DNA of 64,000 bases from JANQIO01 sp965601975 (GTDB taxonomy: Bacteria > Pseudomonadota > Gammaproteobacteria > Pseudomonadales > Halieaceae). The translations under genes were made by a program, and so were the position numbers. Every line of letters starts with the position of its first letter. Positions within the stretch are counted from its first letter, which is position 1. Of this stretch, positions 14,975-22,886 are shown in pieces. Under the pieces are notes generated by a model, which ran no database searches, had not been told where the DNA came from, and was given only the letters and a program-made list of their open reading frames with translations. The stretch is from positions 558,001 to 622,000 of the forward strand of contig OZ271856.1 of assembly GCA_965601975.1 (NCBI GenBank). Direction: 5' to 3'.

Positions 14975-16290
14975 GCGATCGGCCAGTCAGCGGCATCGGT
15001 CACATAGCGCGGCTGGGCGTCGCGGTAACCATCCCACTTGGCGGTAAACGTGCCGTCAGCATCATACTGTGCTGCCTGCTTCTCGATATTGAAGTGGCGC
15101 CCGCCGCGGGGGTCAGTGCCAACGCCGGCAATGTACTGCCAGTTGCCGTAGTTGCTGCCGACGTCGTAGTCCACCAGGTGCTTTTCGAAGAAGGCGGCGC
15201 CGTAGCGCCAGTCGTGGTTGAGCTCGTTGACGAGGTAACTGGCCGCGATCTGGCGGCCGCGATTGCTCATCCAGCCGGTGGCGACCAGCTGATGCATCAG
15301 GGCATTGACCAGGCCGCTGTCGGTCTCGCCCTGGCACCAGCGCGCGAAATCGCGAGCTTCGAAGGTCTTCAGGTGCTTCTTGCCGAGGATGCCGCCCAGG
15401 TGGAACAACTTCGCCTCATCGACGCGGGCGCGCCAGTGGAAGAACTCCCGCCACAGCAGTTCCATGTAGAGGTGCTCGGTAGACTCGTTGCCGCCGTGTT
15501 CTGCCTCGTAGTGGAACAGGGCACTTGCCACCTGACGAGGCGAGAGCGCGCCGGACGACAGCCAGGGTGACAGCACGCTGGAGCCGTCGAGTCCGTCAAG
15601 ATAGTTGCGGGTGTACTTGTACTCCGCCACCAGCTTGCGCTCGAACATCCACTGGCGCAGCCGCCGCTCACCCTCCCGGGTGCCGCCGCGAACCGGGAAT
15701 GCCGGGTGCGGCTTGACCGGTGAGACCGTCAGGGGCCTGAACCCCGCGTCAGACGGTGGTGCCGGCAGCGCGGTGGGGGCGGGCAGGGGTTCGCCCACGG
15801 CGATGTTCTCGACCTTGCGCCGGAATGGCGTGAACTGCTTGGGGAATTTCGACAGGGGGCCCGGCAGCTGAGCTTCCGTGAACAGGCTGCCGCTTTCATG
15901 CACCTCCAGCGGCACGTTCAGCTTGTCCTGCAGCTCGCTGAGCTGGGCAGTCTCGTAGTAGCCCGGGGTGGCGGAGGTGGCAATCCGGTCGATCTTGAAC
16001 AGCTGTACCAGCCGGGGGATCGCGACCCGCGGGTCGGTGTGCAGCACCAGCAGGCCCTGGCCCAGCTGTGCCAGTTCCTCGTGCAGGGCGCGCAGGCTCT
16101 CGCGCAGGAAGCGCTCGCGCTGCTCGCCCAGGCCGGTGAGGTTGCACCAGGCGGGCGCCGCAGGCCAGCAGTACACGCACAGCAGGCGATCGCCGTCCGC
16201 CAGCGACAGCAAACCGGGATTGTCGGCAAGCCTCAGGTCGTTCCTGAAGAGATAGAGATGACGGCGTGGGGAATTGTTCATATGCGACAT
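14971..16290 (-). CDS. Cryptochrome/photolyase, CRY-DASH type
   Basis: 439 residues. HLYLFRNDLRLADNP opens the photolyase alpha/beta antenna domain. The FAD domain contains ELLWREFFHWRARV and SNRGRQIAASYLVNEL. The stretch NYGNWQYIAGVGTDPR, with RHFN after it, is diagnostic of DASH proteins. CRY-DASH proteins repair cyclobutane dimers, mainly in single-stranded DNA, and may signal. The ATG at 16290 is used; an ATG three codons later (16281) is equally possible. DUF2256 is coupled downstream, and the TauE-like gene is divergent. Confidence 0.94.
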   Translation of the reverse strand: MSHMNNSPRRHLYLFRNDLRLADNPGLLSLADGDRLLCVYCWPAAPAWCNLTGLGEQRERFLRESLRALHEELAQLGQGLLVLHTDPRVAIPRLVQLFKIDRIATSATPGYYETAQLSELQDKLNVPLEVHESGSLFTEAQLPGPLSKFPKQFTPFRRKVENIAVGEPLPAPTALPAPPSDAGFRPLTVSPVKPHPAFPVRGGTREGERRLRQWMFERKLVAEYKYTRNYLDGLDGSSVLSPWLSSGALSPRQVASALFHYEAEHGGNESTEHLYMELLWREFFHWRARVDEAKLFHLGGILGKKHLKTFEARDFARWCQGETDSGLVNALMHQLVATGWMSNRGRQIAASYLVNELNHDWRYGAAFFEKHLVDYDVGSNYGNWQYIAGVGTDPRGGRHFNIEKQAAQYDADGTFTAKWDGYRDAQPRYVTDAADWPIA

Positions 16291-16352
16291 ACGTTCCCGG
16301 TTATCGCGCGGATTGTCCCGATGCGTTGTGGTCGTGCTGCCTGGCGCCTAGA

Positions 16353-17132
16353 ATGCGGGCTTTTTCGAGCCGGGGTCCTGTCATCGAAAGCATTCTGGGT
16401 ATAAGCGCCCTGCAACTGGGGTTGGTCCTGCTGGTCACCTGCGCCGCCGCCATGCTGCGGGCATTTACCGGTTTCGGCTTTGCCCTGGCCGCGGTGCCCG
16501 TCTACGCGCTGTTCCTGGCGCCCCCGCAGGTGGTGTCGCTGTGTGCGGCACTGGTCTGCCTGCTGGGCGCGCACACGTTTCGGCAGTATGCCGGCCATAT
16601 CGATGCGCAGCGGGAGTGGCCCCTGTTTGTGGCGGCAATACCGGGCAGCGTATTGGGAGCGACGCTCCTGAGCCAGGCTGACCAGGACCAGTTCAGGCTC
16701 AGCCTGGGCGTGCTGACGATCGTGGCGAGCCTGGTGCTGGCGCGCTTCAAGCCACACCCGCGGCCTGCGAACCCGGGCCTCCAGGCCGGTACCGGGCTGG
16801 CTTGCGGCGTTCTCGGTGGCGCGTTCGCCGTGCCGGGCCCACCGCTCATCGTCATGGTGATGGCCACCGAGTCCGACCCGGCCCGCAGCCGCGCCCTGAT
16901 GATTGGTTTCTTCTCCTTCGCCGCGGTGCTGGGCCTGGTCAACTACGCCTTCCTGGGCTACGTCTCCTTGCAGACCCTGTGGCTGGCGCTGGCGGCCTAT
17001 CCCGCCATGTACCTCGGCGACCGCGCCGGTACCCGCCTGTTCCTGCAATACGGCGGCGCCCAATACCGCCCCATCGCCATCGCCACCTGCCTCCTCATCG
17101 GCGTCGCCATCACCCTCCGCGCCATTTTCTAG
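16353..17132 (+). CDS. TauE/SafE-family membrane permease
   Basis: About 259 residues and 7-8 hydrophobic segments. The duplicated family motif is visible in MLRAFTGFGFALAAVPV and GVLGGAFAVPGPPLIVMVMA. TauE/SafE proteins export or import sulfite, sulfoacetate or other organosulfur anions. The start is uncertain; the ATG at 16353 leaves 13 non-homologous residues before the first membrane segment and has a weak ribosome-binding site. It is divergent from CRY-DASH and convergent with smpB. Confidence 0.85.
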   Translation: MRAFSSRGPVIESILGISALQLGLVLLVTCAAAMLRAFTGFGFALAAVPVYALFLAPPQVVSLCAALVCLLGAHTFRQYAGHIDAQREWPLFVAAIPGSVLGATLLSQADQDQFRLSLGVLTIVASLVLARFKPHPRPANPGLQAGTGLACGVLGGAFAVPGPPLIVMVMATESDPARSRALMIGFFSFAAVLGLVNYAFLGYVSLQTLWLALAAYPAMYLGDRAGTRLFLQYGGAQYRPIAIATCLLIGVAITLRAIF

Positions 17133-17177
17133 CAGCAGCGTCAAAAAATCCGGGCCGCCAGGAGGCTCGGAGTGCAG

Positions 17178-17279
17178 AAAGAGGGCACCAGACAGTCATC
17201 CAGCGCCTCCCAACGATTCGAGAGTGACGATTTTTGGCGGCGGAGAAAGAGGCCACCAGACGGTGACGTAGCGCCTCGG
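17178..17279 (+). repeat. Imperfect direct repeat of about 36 bp in the gap before smpB
   Basis: AGAAAGAGGGCACCAGAC at 17178 and AGAAAGAGGCCACCAGAC at 17244 begin two related copies about 66 bp apart, both running to AGCGCCTC. The gap 17133-17491 holds no plausible gene; besides this repeat it contains the smpB terminator. Origin unknown. Confidence 0.5.
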
Positions 17280-17314
17280 TGGATTACGAAGCCATTGAAC
17301 TTTAGCGGTCTTTT

Positions 17315-17356
17315 AAAAAAGCAAGGCAGGTGGCTAACCGAGGTTGCCCCTGCCTT
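17315..17356 (-). terminator. Intrinsic terminator downstream of smpB
   Basis: On the minus strand AAGGCAGGGGCAACC pairs with GGTTAGCCACCTGCCTT through an 8-bp basal stem and an upper GGC/AACC stem with small bulges, followed by GCTTTTTT. It lies about 135 nt beyond the smpB stop, leaving a long 3' untranslated region. Confidence 0.7.
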
Positions 17357-17491
17357 CCTGTCCTCCTCCATGGGAGGGCTTCGCGGTATTGCTACCGTGT
17401 ACTAATAAATATGGTCGCGGTTCGCGGTCTCTGCAATGTGGTTTTTAGACTGAGTTTGCCTAAACGGCAATTTCGATAGATCGCGGGCTTC

Positions 17492-17974
17492 CTACTGCTT
17501 CACGTTTTCTCGAACGATGCGCTGTTTCTGCCGGTTCCAGTCCCGGTCGCGCTGGTCGTGGCGCTTGTCGTGGGTCTGCTTGCCGCGGGCCAGGCCGATC
17601 TTGGCCTTCACCAGGTGGCCCTTCCAGTACAGGGCCAGGCACACGCAGGTCATGCCCTTTTGCTGGGTGGCCGCGAGTATCTTTGCCAGTTCGCGCTTGT
17701 TGAGCAGCAGCTTGCGGGTGCGGATCGGGTCGGGCACGAAGTGGGTCGACACCGTGTTCAACGGCGTAATTTGCGCGCCCAGCAGGAACGCCTCACCGTC
17801 CTTCATAAGCACGTAAGTATCGGTAATCTGTACCTTGCCCTCGCGCAGGCTCTTTACCTCCCACCCGGTGAGGGCGAGGCCGGCTTCAAAGGTCTCATCG
17901 ATGTGGTAGTCGAAGCGTGCGCGTTTGTTGAGGGCGATGGTGTTGTCAGCCACCTTGGGCTTTTTCTTGCTCAT
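17492..17974 (-). CDS. smpB: SsrA-binding protein SmpB
   Basis: 160 residues, normal length. NKRARFDYHIDETFEAGLALTGWEVKSLR and ALYWKGHLVKAKIGLARGKQTHDKR are the conserved SmpB segments. The basic C-terminal tail (RDWNRQKQRIVRENVK) is the part that inserts into the ribosomal decoding centre. It binds tmRNA, encoded about 7 kb upstream on the same strand. It is divergent from the sodium symporter gene. Confidence 0.97.
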   Translation of the reverse strand: MSKKKPKVADNTIALNKRARFDYHIDETFEAGLALTGWEVKSLREGKVQITDTYVLMKDGEAFLLGAQITPLNTVSTHFVPDPIRTRKLLLNKRELAKILAATQQKGMTCVCLALYWKGHLVKAKIGLARGKQTHDKRHDQRDRDWNRQKQRIVRENVKQ

Positions 17975-18051
17975 GGCGCGCAGTATGCAGAATTTTCACG
18001 CTTTGTCAGCCTCGTATTGCGAGGCGCTACGCGGTGCCGCAAAATCCGGGT

Positions 18052-19419
18052 ATGAGCATCGCAGTACGCTCCAACACTGGAGTGTGGGGCAGCAGGACCA
18101 CTCTCGTTCTCGCCCTGACCGCATCGGCGATCGGACTGGGCAACCTCTGGCGCTTTTCCTACCTGCTGGGCGAGCAGGGTGGCGCGCCGTTTTTCCTGGC
18201 CTATCTGGTTTGCCTGTTCCTGGTGGCCGTTCCCGTCCTGATGGCGGAACTTCTGCTGGGCAGTCACGGCCGCTCCAACCCGATGGGTTCCCTCCTGTAC
18301 ACGATTCACCGCTCGGAGATCAGCCGCGCCTGGATCATCGTGGCCTGGCTGGCCAGCCTGGCGGCACTGCTGGTCCTTGCCTATCACAGCGTGGTGGCGG
18401 GCTGGACCATCGCCTACGTCGACAAGCTGCAGGCGGGGGTATTCTCCGACGCCAGCGCCGCGGATGTTGGGCGCGAGTTCGGTGAGCTGCTGGCGAATCC
18501 CGACGCGCTCATTCAATGGCAAACCCTGTTCATCGCGCTGGTGTTCGTGATTTCCGGCCTCGGTATCTATCGCGGACTGGGCGCCCTGTTCTGGCTGCTG
18601 GGTCCCAGCCTGCTGGTGGGGCTGGGTGTAGTGATCGAGTTTGCCCTGACGCACGGTGACCTCGAGGCGGCCGGCGAATTCCTGTTCTCTTTCTCCAGCT
18701 ACGACTTCACCGCGACGTCGATCCTGGTGGCCATGGGGCAGGCCTTTTACACGCTCGGCATCGGCGTCGGCGTGGGTATCGCCTTCGGCGCCTATGCCCC
18801 CGACAAGATTCCGCTGGGCCGGGCCGTGATCGCGGTGGCGCTGTTCGACGTGCTGATCGCAGTGGCCGCCGGGGTCGCCATCTTCCCGCTGGTATTCGCC
18901 AACAATATGCAGCCAGCGATGGGGCCCGGCCTGATGTTCATCGGGCTGCCCTATGCCTTCGGCAACATGGTGCAGGGCGAGCTGGTGGGGTCGGTGTTCT
19001 TCATCATGGTGTCGGTGGTCGCGGTCGGGTCGGCGGTGGCGCTGGCGGAGCCTGCCATGTCCTACCTGTCCGAGCGTTTCCGGCTCGCACGGCCGCTGGC
19101 GGCCGTTCTGCTGGGCGGCGCCACCTGGATCCTGGCCCTGGGCTGTGCGCTGTCCTTCAACCACTGGAACAACGTGTACTGGGTCGGCGAGATGACGTTT
19201 TTCGAGACCCTGGAGGCGCTGACCACGGTGGTGCTGATGCCGACGGTGGCCTTGCTGACTGCAATCCTGGTGGGCTACCGGGTGCGGCGTGAAATTTTGC
19301 GGGTGGAGATGTACCGCGAGAGTCGCCGGTTCGTTTTTCTCTGGCGCGCCTGTTTGCGCTATATTGCGCCACCGGTGATCCTGGTGATCATGCTGACAGC
19401 GATCTTGGAGAACCTGTAA
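18052..19419 (+). CDS. Sodium-dependent transporter of the neurotransmitter:sodium symporter family
   Basis: 455 residues with about 11-12 hydrophobic segments. ALTASAIGLGNLWRFSYL is the NSS helix-1 signature that forms the substrate and sodium sites, and AELLLGSHGRSNPMGS follows. Bacterial members such as LeuT, TnaT and MhsT import amino acids with sodium. The ATG at 18052 gives the usual N-terminus (TGVWGSRTTLVLAL). It is followed after 13 bp by the RatA-family gene. The amino acid carried is not predictable here. Confidence 0.92.
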   Translation: MSIAVRSNTGVWGSRTTLVLALTASAIGLGNLWRFSYLLGEQGGAPFFLAYLVCLFLVAVPVLMAELLLGSHGRSNPMGSLLYTIHRSEISRAWIIVAWLASLAALLVLAYHSVVAGWTIAYVDKLQAGVFSDASAADVGREFGELLANPDALIQWQTLFIALVFVISGLGIYRGLGALFWLLGPSLLVGLGVVIEFALTHGDLEAAGEFLFSFSSYDFTATSILVAMGQAFYTLGIGVGVGIAFGAYAPDKIPLGRAVIAVALFDVLIAVAAGVAIFPLVFANNMQPAMGPGLMFIGLPYAFGNMVQGELVGSVFFIMVSVVAVGSAVALAEPAMSYLSERFRLARPLAAVLLGGATWILALGCALSFNHWNNVYWVGEMTFFETLEALTTVVLMPTVALLTAILVGYRVRREILRVEMYRESRRFVFLWRACLRYIAPPVILVIMLTAILENL

Positions 19420-19432
19420 TTGAATCCAGACC

Positions 19433-19864
19433 ATGACCCGCATTGACCGCAGCGCACTGCTCCCGTACCCGGCGCGTCAGGTGTTTGACCTGGTCAACGA
19501 CATCGAGGCCTACCCCCAGTACATGGACGGCTGCGTGGGGGCGAAGATCCTGCGCCAGGAGGACAACCTGATAGAGGCACGTCTCGACCTGGCCCGGGCC
19601 GGTATGGCGCACAGTTTTTCCACACGCAACCGCGCCTCTGCGCCGCATTCCATCGAGCTCGAGCTGTTGGAAGGACCGTTTGATCACTTTGCCGGCTGCT
19701 GGCGCTTTCACGCGCTGGGCGATTCCGCCTGCAAGGTCAGCCTGAGCCTGGAATTCAGTATGCGCAACAGCCTGGTGGGTGCAGCCAGCGGCAAGCTGTT
19801 CGAGTCGGTGGCCAGCCGCCTGGTCGACGCCATGGGGCTGCGCGCCCGCGAACTGTTCAACTGA
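19433..19864 (+). CDS. RatA/COQ10-family START-like protein
   Basis: 143 residues. Residues 3-45 (IDRSALLPYPARQVFDLVNDIEAYPQYMDGC) and the C-terminal FESVASRLVDAMGLRAREL are the polyketide-cyclase/COQ10 pattern. In E. coli the ratA (pasT) product was described as a ribosome-association toxin and also implicated in ubiquinone-related functions. The conserved pairing with RnfH downstream (8 bp away) and smpB nearby is typical of gammaproteobacteria. I consider a housekeeping quinone- or respiration-related role more likely than a toxin-antitoxin role. Confidence 0.9.
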   Translation: MTRIDRSALLPYPARQVFDLVNDIEAYPQYMDGCVGAKILRQEDNLIEARLDLARAGMAHSFSTRNRASAPHSIELELLEGPFDHFAGCWRFHALGDSACKVSLSLEFSMRNSLVGAASGKLFESVASRLVDAMGLRARELFN

Positions 19865-19872
19865 GAGATGCC

Positions 19873-20181
19873 ATGACCGAAGCCGACAAGATCCCCGTGG
19901 AAGTGGCCTACGCGCTGCCCGACAAACAGCAGATCGTCATGCTGGAGGTGGTGCCCGGTACCACCGCGCGGGAAGCGGTCATGCAGTCGGGGCTCGACAA
20001 GGAGTTTCCCGGCCTGGATCTGCAGGGTTCGAGCCTGGGGATATTCGGCAAGGCCGTGAAAGACAGCCAGCAACTGCGCGCCGGCGACCGGGTGGAAATC
20101 TACCGGGACCTGATCGCAGATCCCAAGGAAGTGCGCAAGCGCCGCGCCGCCGAGGCCAGGGCTCGCCGGGAGAAAGCCTAG
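19873..20181 (+). CDS. rnfH: RnfH family protein (UPF0125)
   Basis: 102 residues, a beta-grasp (ubiquitin-like) protein. VEVAYALPDKQQIVMLEVVPGTTAREAV and LGIFGKAV are the conserved parts, with GDRVEIYRDLIADPKEVRKRRA at the C-terminus. Named for its occurrence in rnf loci; its biochemical role is unsettled. It is translated with RatA and convergent with bamE, whose stop it overlaps by 4 bp. Confidence 0.92.
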   Translation: MTEADKIPVEVAYALPDKQQIVMLEVVPGTTAREAVMQSGLDKEFPGLDLQGSSLGIFGKAVKDSQQLRAGDRVEIYRDLIADPKEVRKRRAAEARARREKA

Positions 20182-20573
20182 CCGGCGTCTTCCTCTTCCG
20201 CCGCACCCTCGCCGGGCTCAGGCGATTCCGCCACCTCGCTGGAGGGGGGCACCGAGCTGGTGAAATGGATCAGCGTGTCGTCCTCGAAGAACACGGTCAG
20301 GCGCCGTTCGGCGATGGTCGTATCGCCGTTGCGGATCATGTACATGTACTCCCACCGGTCCGGGTGAAACGGGTCCTCGATTAGCGGGGTGCCCAGCACG
20401 TAGCGCACCTGGCGGCGCGTCATCCCGGGCTTGAGCTGGTCGAACATCTCCATGGTGACGATGTTGCCCTGTTCCACATTGATGCGGTACACGCCCGGGA
20501 ATCCCCACGTGCCACAGCCCGTCAGCAGGACCGCCAGGGCGCCTGCGGCGAGCAGGGATAGCCTGCTGTTCAT
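20178..20573 (-). CDS. bamE: Outer membrane assembly lipoprotein BamE (SmpA/OmlA)
   Basis: 131 residues from the ATG at 20573. Lipoprotein signal LSLLAAGALAVLLTGC with lipobox LTGC. The BamE domain contains YRINVEQGNIVTMEMFDQLKPGMTRRQVRYVLGTP and DRWEYMYMI. It helps the BAM complex fold outer membrane proteins. The acidic tail (EGAAEEEDAG) is longer than in E. coli. Two upstream ATGs would give a non-lipoprotein start and were rejected. It is divergent from fur. Confidence 0.94.
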   Translation of the reverse strand: MNSRLSLLAAGALAVLLTGCGTWGFPGVYRINVEQGNIVTMEMFDQLKPGMTRRQVRYVLGTPLIEDPFHPDRWEYMYMIRNGDTTIAERRLTVFFEDDTLIHFTSSVPPSSEVAESPEPGEGAAEEEDAG

Positions 20574-20614
20574 GCGGTTTTCAGGGTCGGTGGTGCGGCG
20601 CATGGGGTTGTGCT

Positions 20615-20644
20615 TTGACTTCCAGAAAAGGGGTGGCATGATAC
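20615..20644 (+). promoter_or_regulatory. Candidate fur promoter
   Basis: TTGACT at 20615-20620 and TGATAC at 20639-20644, separated by 18 bp, lie 35 bp before the fur start. They are the best sigma70-like pair in the bamE-fur gap. I see no convincing Fur box. Confidence 0.45.
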
Positions 20645-20678
20645 ATCAGCAAATCACCTGAATACAGAGAAGCACTCG

Positions 20679-21092
20679 ATGTCGTCCGAAAACCAGGAGC
20701 TTCGCAAGGCCGGCCTGAAAGTTACGCTGCCGCGCGTGAAAATCCTGCAGATCCTCGAGGGCGCCAGCCCGCAGGACCAGCACATGAGCGCGGAAGACGT
20801 TTATCGCGCGCTGCTGGATGCCGGCGAGGATGTGGGCCTGGCGACGGTCTATCGCGTGTTGACCCAGTTCGAGACCGCAGGGCTCGTCACACGCCACAAC
20901 TTCGAAACCGGCCACTCGGTATTCGAGCTGGCAAAGGGCGAGCACCACGACCACATGGTCTGCATGGAGTCGGGAGACGTTATCGAGTTCGTCGACCCGG
21001 TCATCGAGAAGCGCCAGCACCAGCTTGCCGAGGAACACGGCTACGAGCTGGTCGACCACTCCCTGGTCCTCTACGTCAAAAAGAAAGCCTAA
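20679..21092 (+). CDS. fur: Ferric uptake regulator Fur
   Basis: 137 residues. The winged helix (LRKAGLKVTLPRVKILQIL, LATVYRVLTQFETAGLV) precedes the metal-binding and dimerisation domain with GEHHDHMVC and VIEFVDPVIEKRQ. As in Pseudomonas Fur, the CxxC zinc site of E. coli is reduced to one Cys. The stop codon sits inside a 27-bp inverted-repeat arm shared with recN. Confidence 0.97.
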   Translation: MSSENQELRKAGLKVTLPRVKILQILEGASPQDQHMSAEDVYRALLDAGEDVGLATVYRVLTQFETAGLVTRHNFETGHSVFELAKGEHHDHMVCMESGDVIEFVDPVIEKRQHQLAEEHGYELVDHSLVLYVKKKA

Positions 21093-21150
21093 TTGGGGTC
21101 AGAGTAAGATTTTTTAGCTGTTCAAAAATCTTACTCTGACCCCAATTAGG
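21088..21150. repeat. 27-bp perfect inverted repeat joining fur and recN 3' ends
   Basis: Arms 21088-21114 and 21124-21150 are perfectly complementary around the 9-nt loop TAGCTGTTC. The arm core is GGGGTCAGAGTAAGAT, ending in T5. The TAA stop of fur (21090-21092) and the TAA stop of recN (21146-21148) each lie in one arm. On both strands the stem is followed by few unpaired T residues, but the arm itself carries the T-rich segment, so it may act as a bidirectional terminator. The core resembles a repeat I recall as widespread in gammaproteobacteria and linked to Y1 (RAYT/IS200-like) transposases; that link is memory, not tested. Confidence 0.85.
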
Positions 21151-22795
21151 CTCCCAGCATTTCGCGGGCGGCCTCGCGGGTCTTCTCGGTAATATCGATT
21201 CCGCCCAGCATCCGGGCGATTTCTTCCACCTTGGCGCTGTCGTCGAGCCGTGACAGGCTGGCCAGCGCCTGCTCGCGGTCCGCAGATTTGCTGACCTGAA
21301 GGTGCTGCTGGCCCTGGGCTGCAACCTGCGGCAGGTGGGTCACGCAGATGATCTGGCTCGCCGCCGACAGGGCGCGCAGCAAGCGCCCCACGACTTCTGC
21401 CACGGCGCCGCCGATGCCGACGTCCACCTCGTCAAACACCATGCTGGGCACCGTGTTGACGCTGGCGGAGATAACCTGGATCGCCAGGCTGATCCGCGAC
21501 AGTTCGCCGCCCGAGGCGATCTTGCCCAGGGAGCGCGGTGACTGGCCAGGGTTGGTGCTGATCAGGAACTCCACGTCTTCCATGCCGTGGGGGTGCGGAT
21601 TGCCGGACTCCCGCGACGTCAGTTCCACCTGGAACTGGCACTGCTCCATCGCCAGCTCCGCCAGCTGCTTTTCCACCAGCTTTTTCAGTTTCGCGGCGGC
21701 CTTGGAGCGCGCCTTCGACAGTTTGTCTGCAGCGGCGCGGTAGTCCTGCTCCAGCTGGTCGAGCTCCGCCGCCAGTTCCTCGATGCGCTCGCCGCTGCCG
21801 GTGAGTCCGGCCAGTTCCTCACGCAGGTCCGCATGCAGGCTGGCCAGGTCGCGGGCCTGTACCCGATGCTTGCGGGCAATGTCATGGATGCTGTCCAGGC
21901 GCTTGTCGACCTCTGCCAGCCGGCCCGGGTCCAGCTCTACCTGGTCCAGGTACCCGCGCAGCTCCGCCTGGGCTTCCTGTAGCTGGATCGCGGCGCTGTC
22001 GAGCATTTCCCGCACGCCGTCGATCTGTGCTCCTGACATGGAGTCTTCCTGCAGCAGTCCCAGGGCAGAACGGGTGCCGCTTTCCTGCTGGTCGCAGAGC
22101 TCCATGGCCTGTTGGCCGGCGTTGAGGATCTGCTCGGCGTTCGACAGCTGTTTCTGTTCGGCCTCCAGCGCTTCCAGCTCGCCGTCTCCCAGCGCCAGCT
22201 GGTCAAGTTCTTCCACCTGGTAGGCCAGTAGCTGGGCGCGGGCGCTCTGCTCATCCCGTGCGGCGCTCAGCTCGTCCAGTTCACGCTTGCGACGCAGCCA
22301 GTCGGAGGCCAGCTGCTCCAGGGTTTTCGCGGCGCTGCCCTGGCCCGCGTAATCGTCCAGCAGCTGGCGCTGGGTGTCGCGGCGCAGCAGCGACTGGTGT
22401 GCGTGCTGGCTGTGAATATCGATCAGCAGTTCGCCCAGCTGTGCACAGTCCTGCAGGGTGCAGGCATTGCCGTTGATAAAGGCCCGTGAGCGCCCCTCGC
22501 GGGTGATGACCCGCCGCAGGATGCACTCGTCCCCCGCGTCCAGCTCGCGATCCCTGAGCCAGCGGCTCGCCGCGGGAATGTTGCTGATATCGAAGGTGGC
22601 GGAGATTTCCGCCCGGTCCCGTCCGGCCCGCACCGCGGCGGGGTCGGCGCGGTCACCCAGGCACAGGCCGAGGGCATCCAGCATGATGGATTTTCCGGCC
22701 CCGGTCTCCCCGGTGATCACGGTCATGCCGCCGGCGAGCTCCATATCGAGTTCGTCGACAATGGTGTAGTCGTGGATCTGTATGTGGGCGAGCAT
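21146..22795 (-). CDS. recN: DNA repair protein RecN
   Basis: 549 residues (E. coli 553). The start at 22795 gives MLAHIQIHDYTIVDELDMEL and the Walker A site GETGAGKSIMLDALGLCLG. A long coiled-coil middle (about 150-400) and the ABC signature region IASGGELSRISLAIQV with Walker B SMVFDEVDVGIGG complete the SMC-like ATPase. It acts in double-strand break repair. A start two codons earlier (22801) is also possible. The gene is convergent with fur and divergent from hrcA. Confidence 0.96.
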   Translation of the reverse strand: MLAHIQIHDYTIVDELDMELAGGMTVITGETGAGKSIMLDALGLCLGDRADPAAVRAGRDRAEISATFDISNIPAASRWLRDRELDAGDECILRRVITREGRSRAFINGNACTLQDCAQLGELLIDIHSQHAHQSLLRRDTQRQLLDDYAGQGSAAKTLEQLASDWLRRKRELDELSAARDEQSARAQLLAYQVEELDQLALGDGELEALEAEQKQLSNAEQILNAGQQAMELCDQQESGTRSALGLLQEDSMSGAQIDGVREMLDSAAIQLQEAQAELRGYLDQVELDPGRLAEVDKRLDSIHDIARKHRVQARDLASLHADLREELAGLTGSGERIEELAAELDQLEQDYRAAADKLSKARSKAAAKLKKLVEKQLAELAMEQCQFQVELTSRESGNPHPHGMEDVEFLISTNPGQSPRSLGKIASGGELSRISLAIQVISASVNTVPSMVFDEVDVGIGGAVAEVVGRLLRALSAASQIICVTHLPQVAAQGQQHLQVSKSADREQALASLSRLDDSAKVEEIARMLGGIDITEKTREAAREMLGA

Positions 22796-22886
22796 CGGCA
22801 TCTTATACCGCAGTTGCCGAGGCACGGGAACCGCCCTGAGCGCTGGGGATGGTTTTTTCTCGCGGCGCGTTGATAGAATCGCGGAT

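Noticed and set aside
19433..20181. Toxin-antitoxin pair (RatA/RnfH)
   Set aside because: The pair is a conserved housekeeping neighbour of smpB in gammaproteobacteria and RnfH is not an antitoxin by homology.
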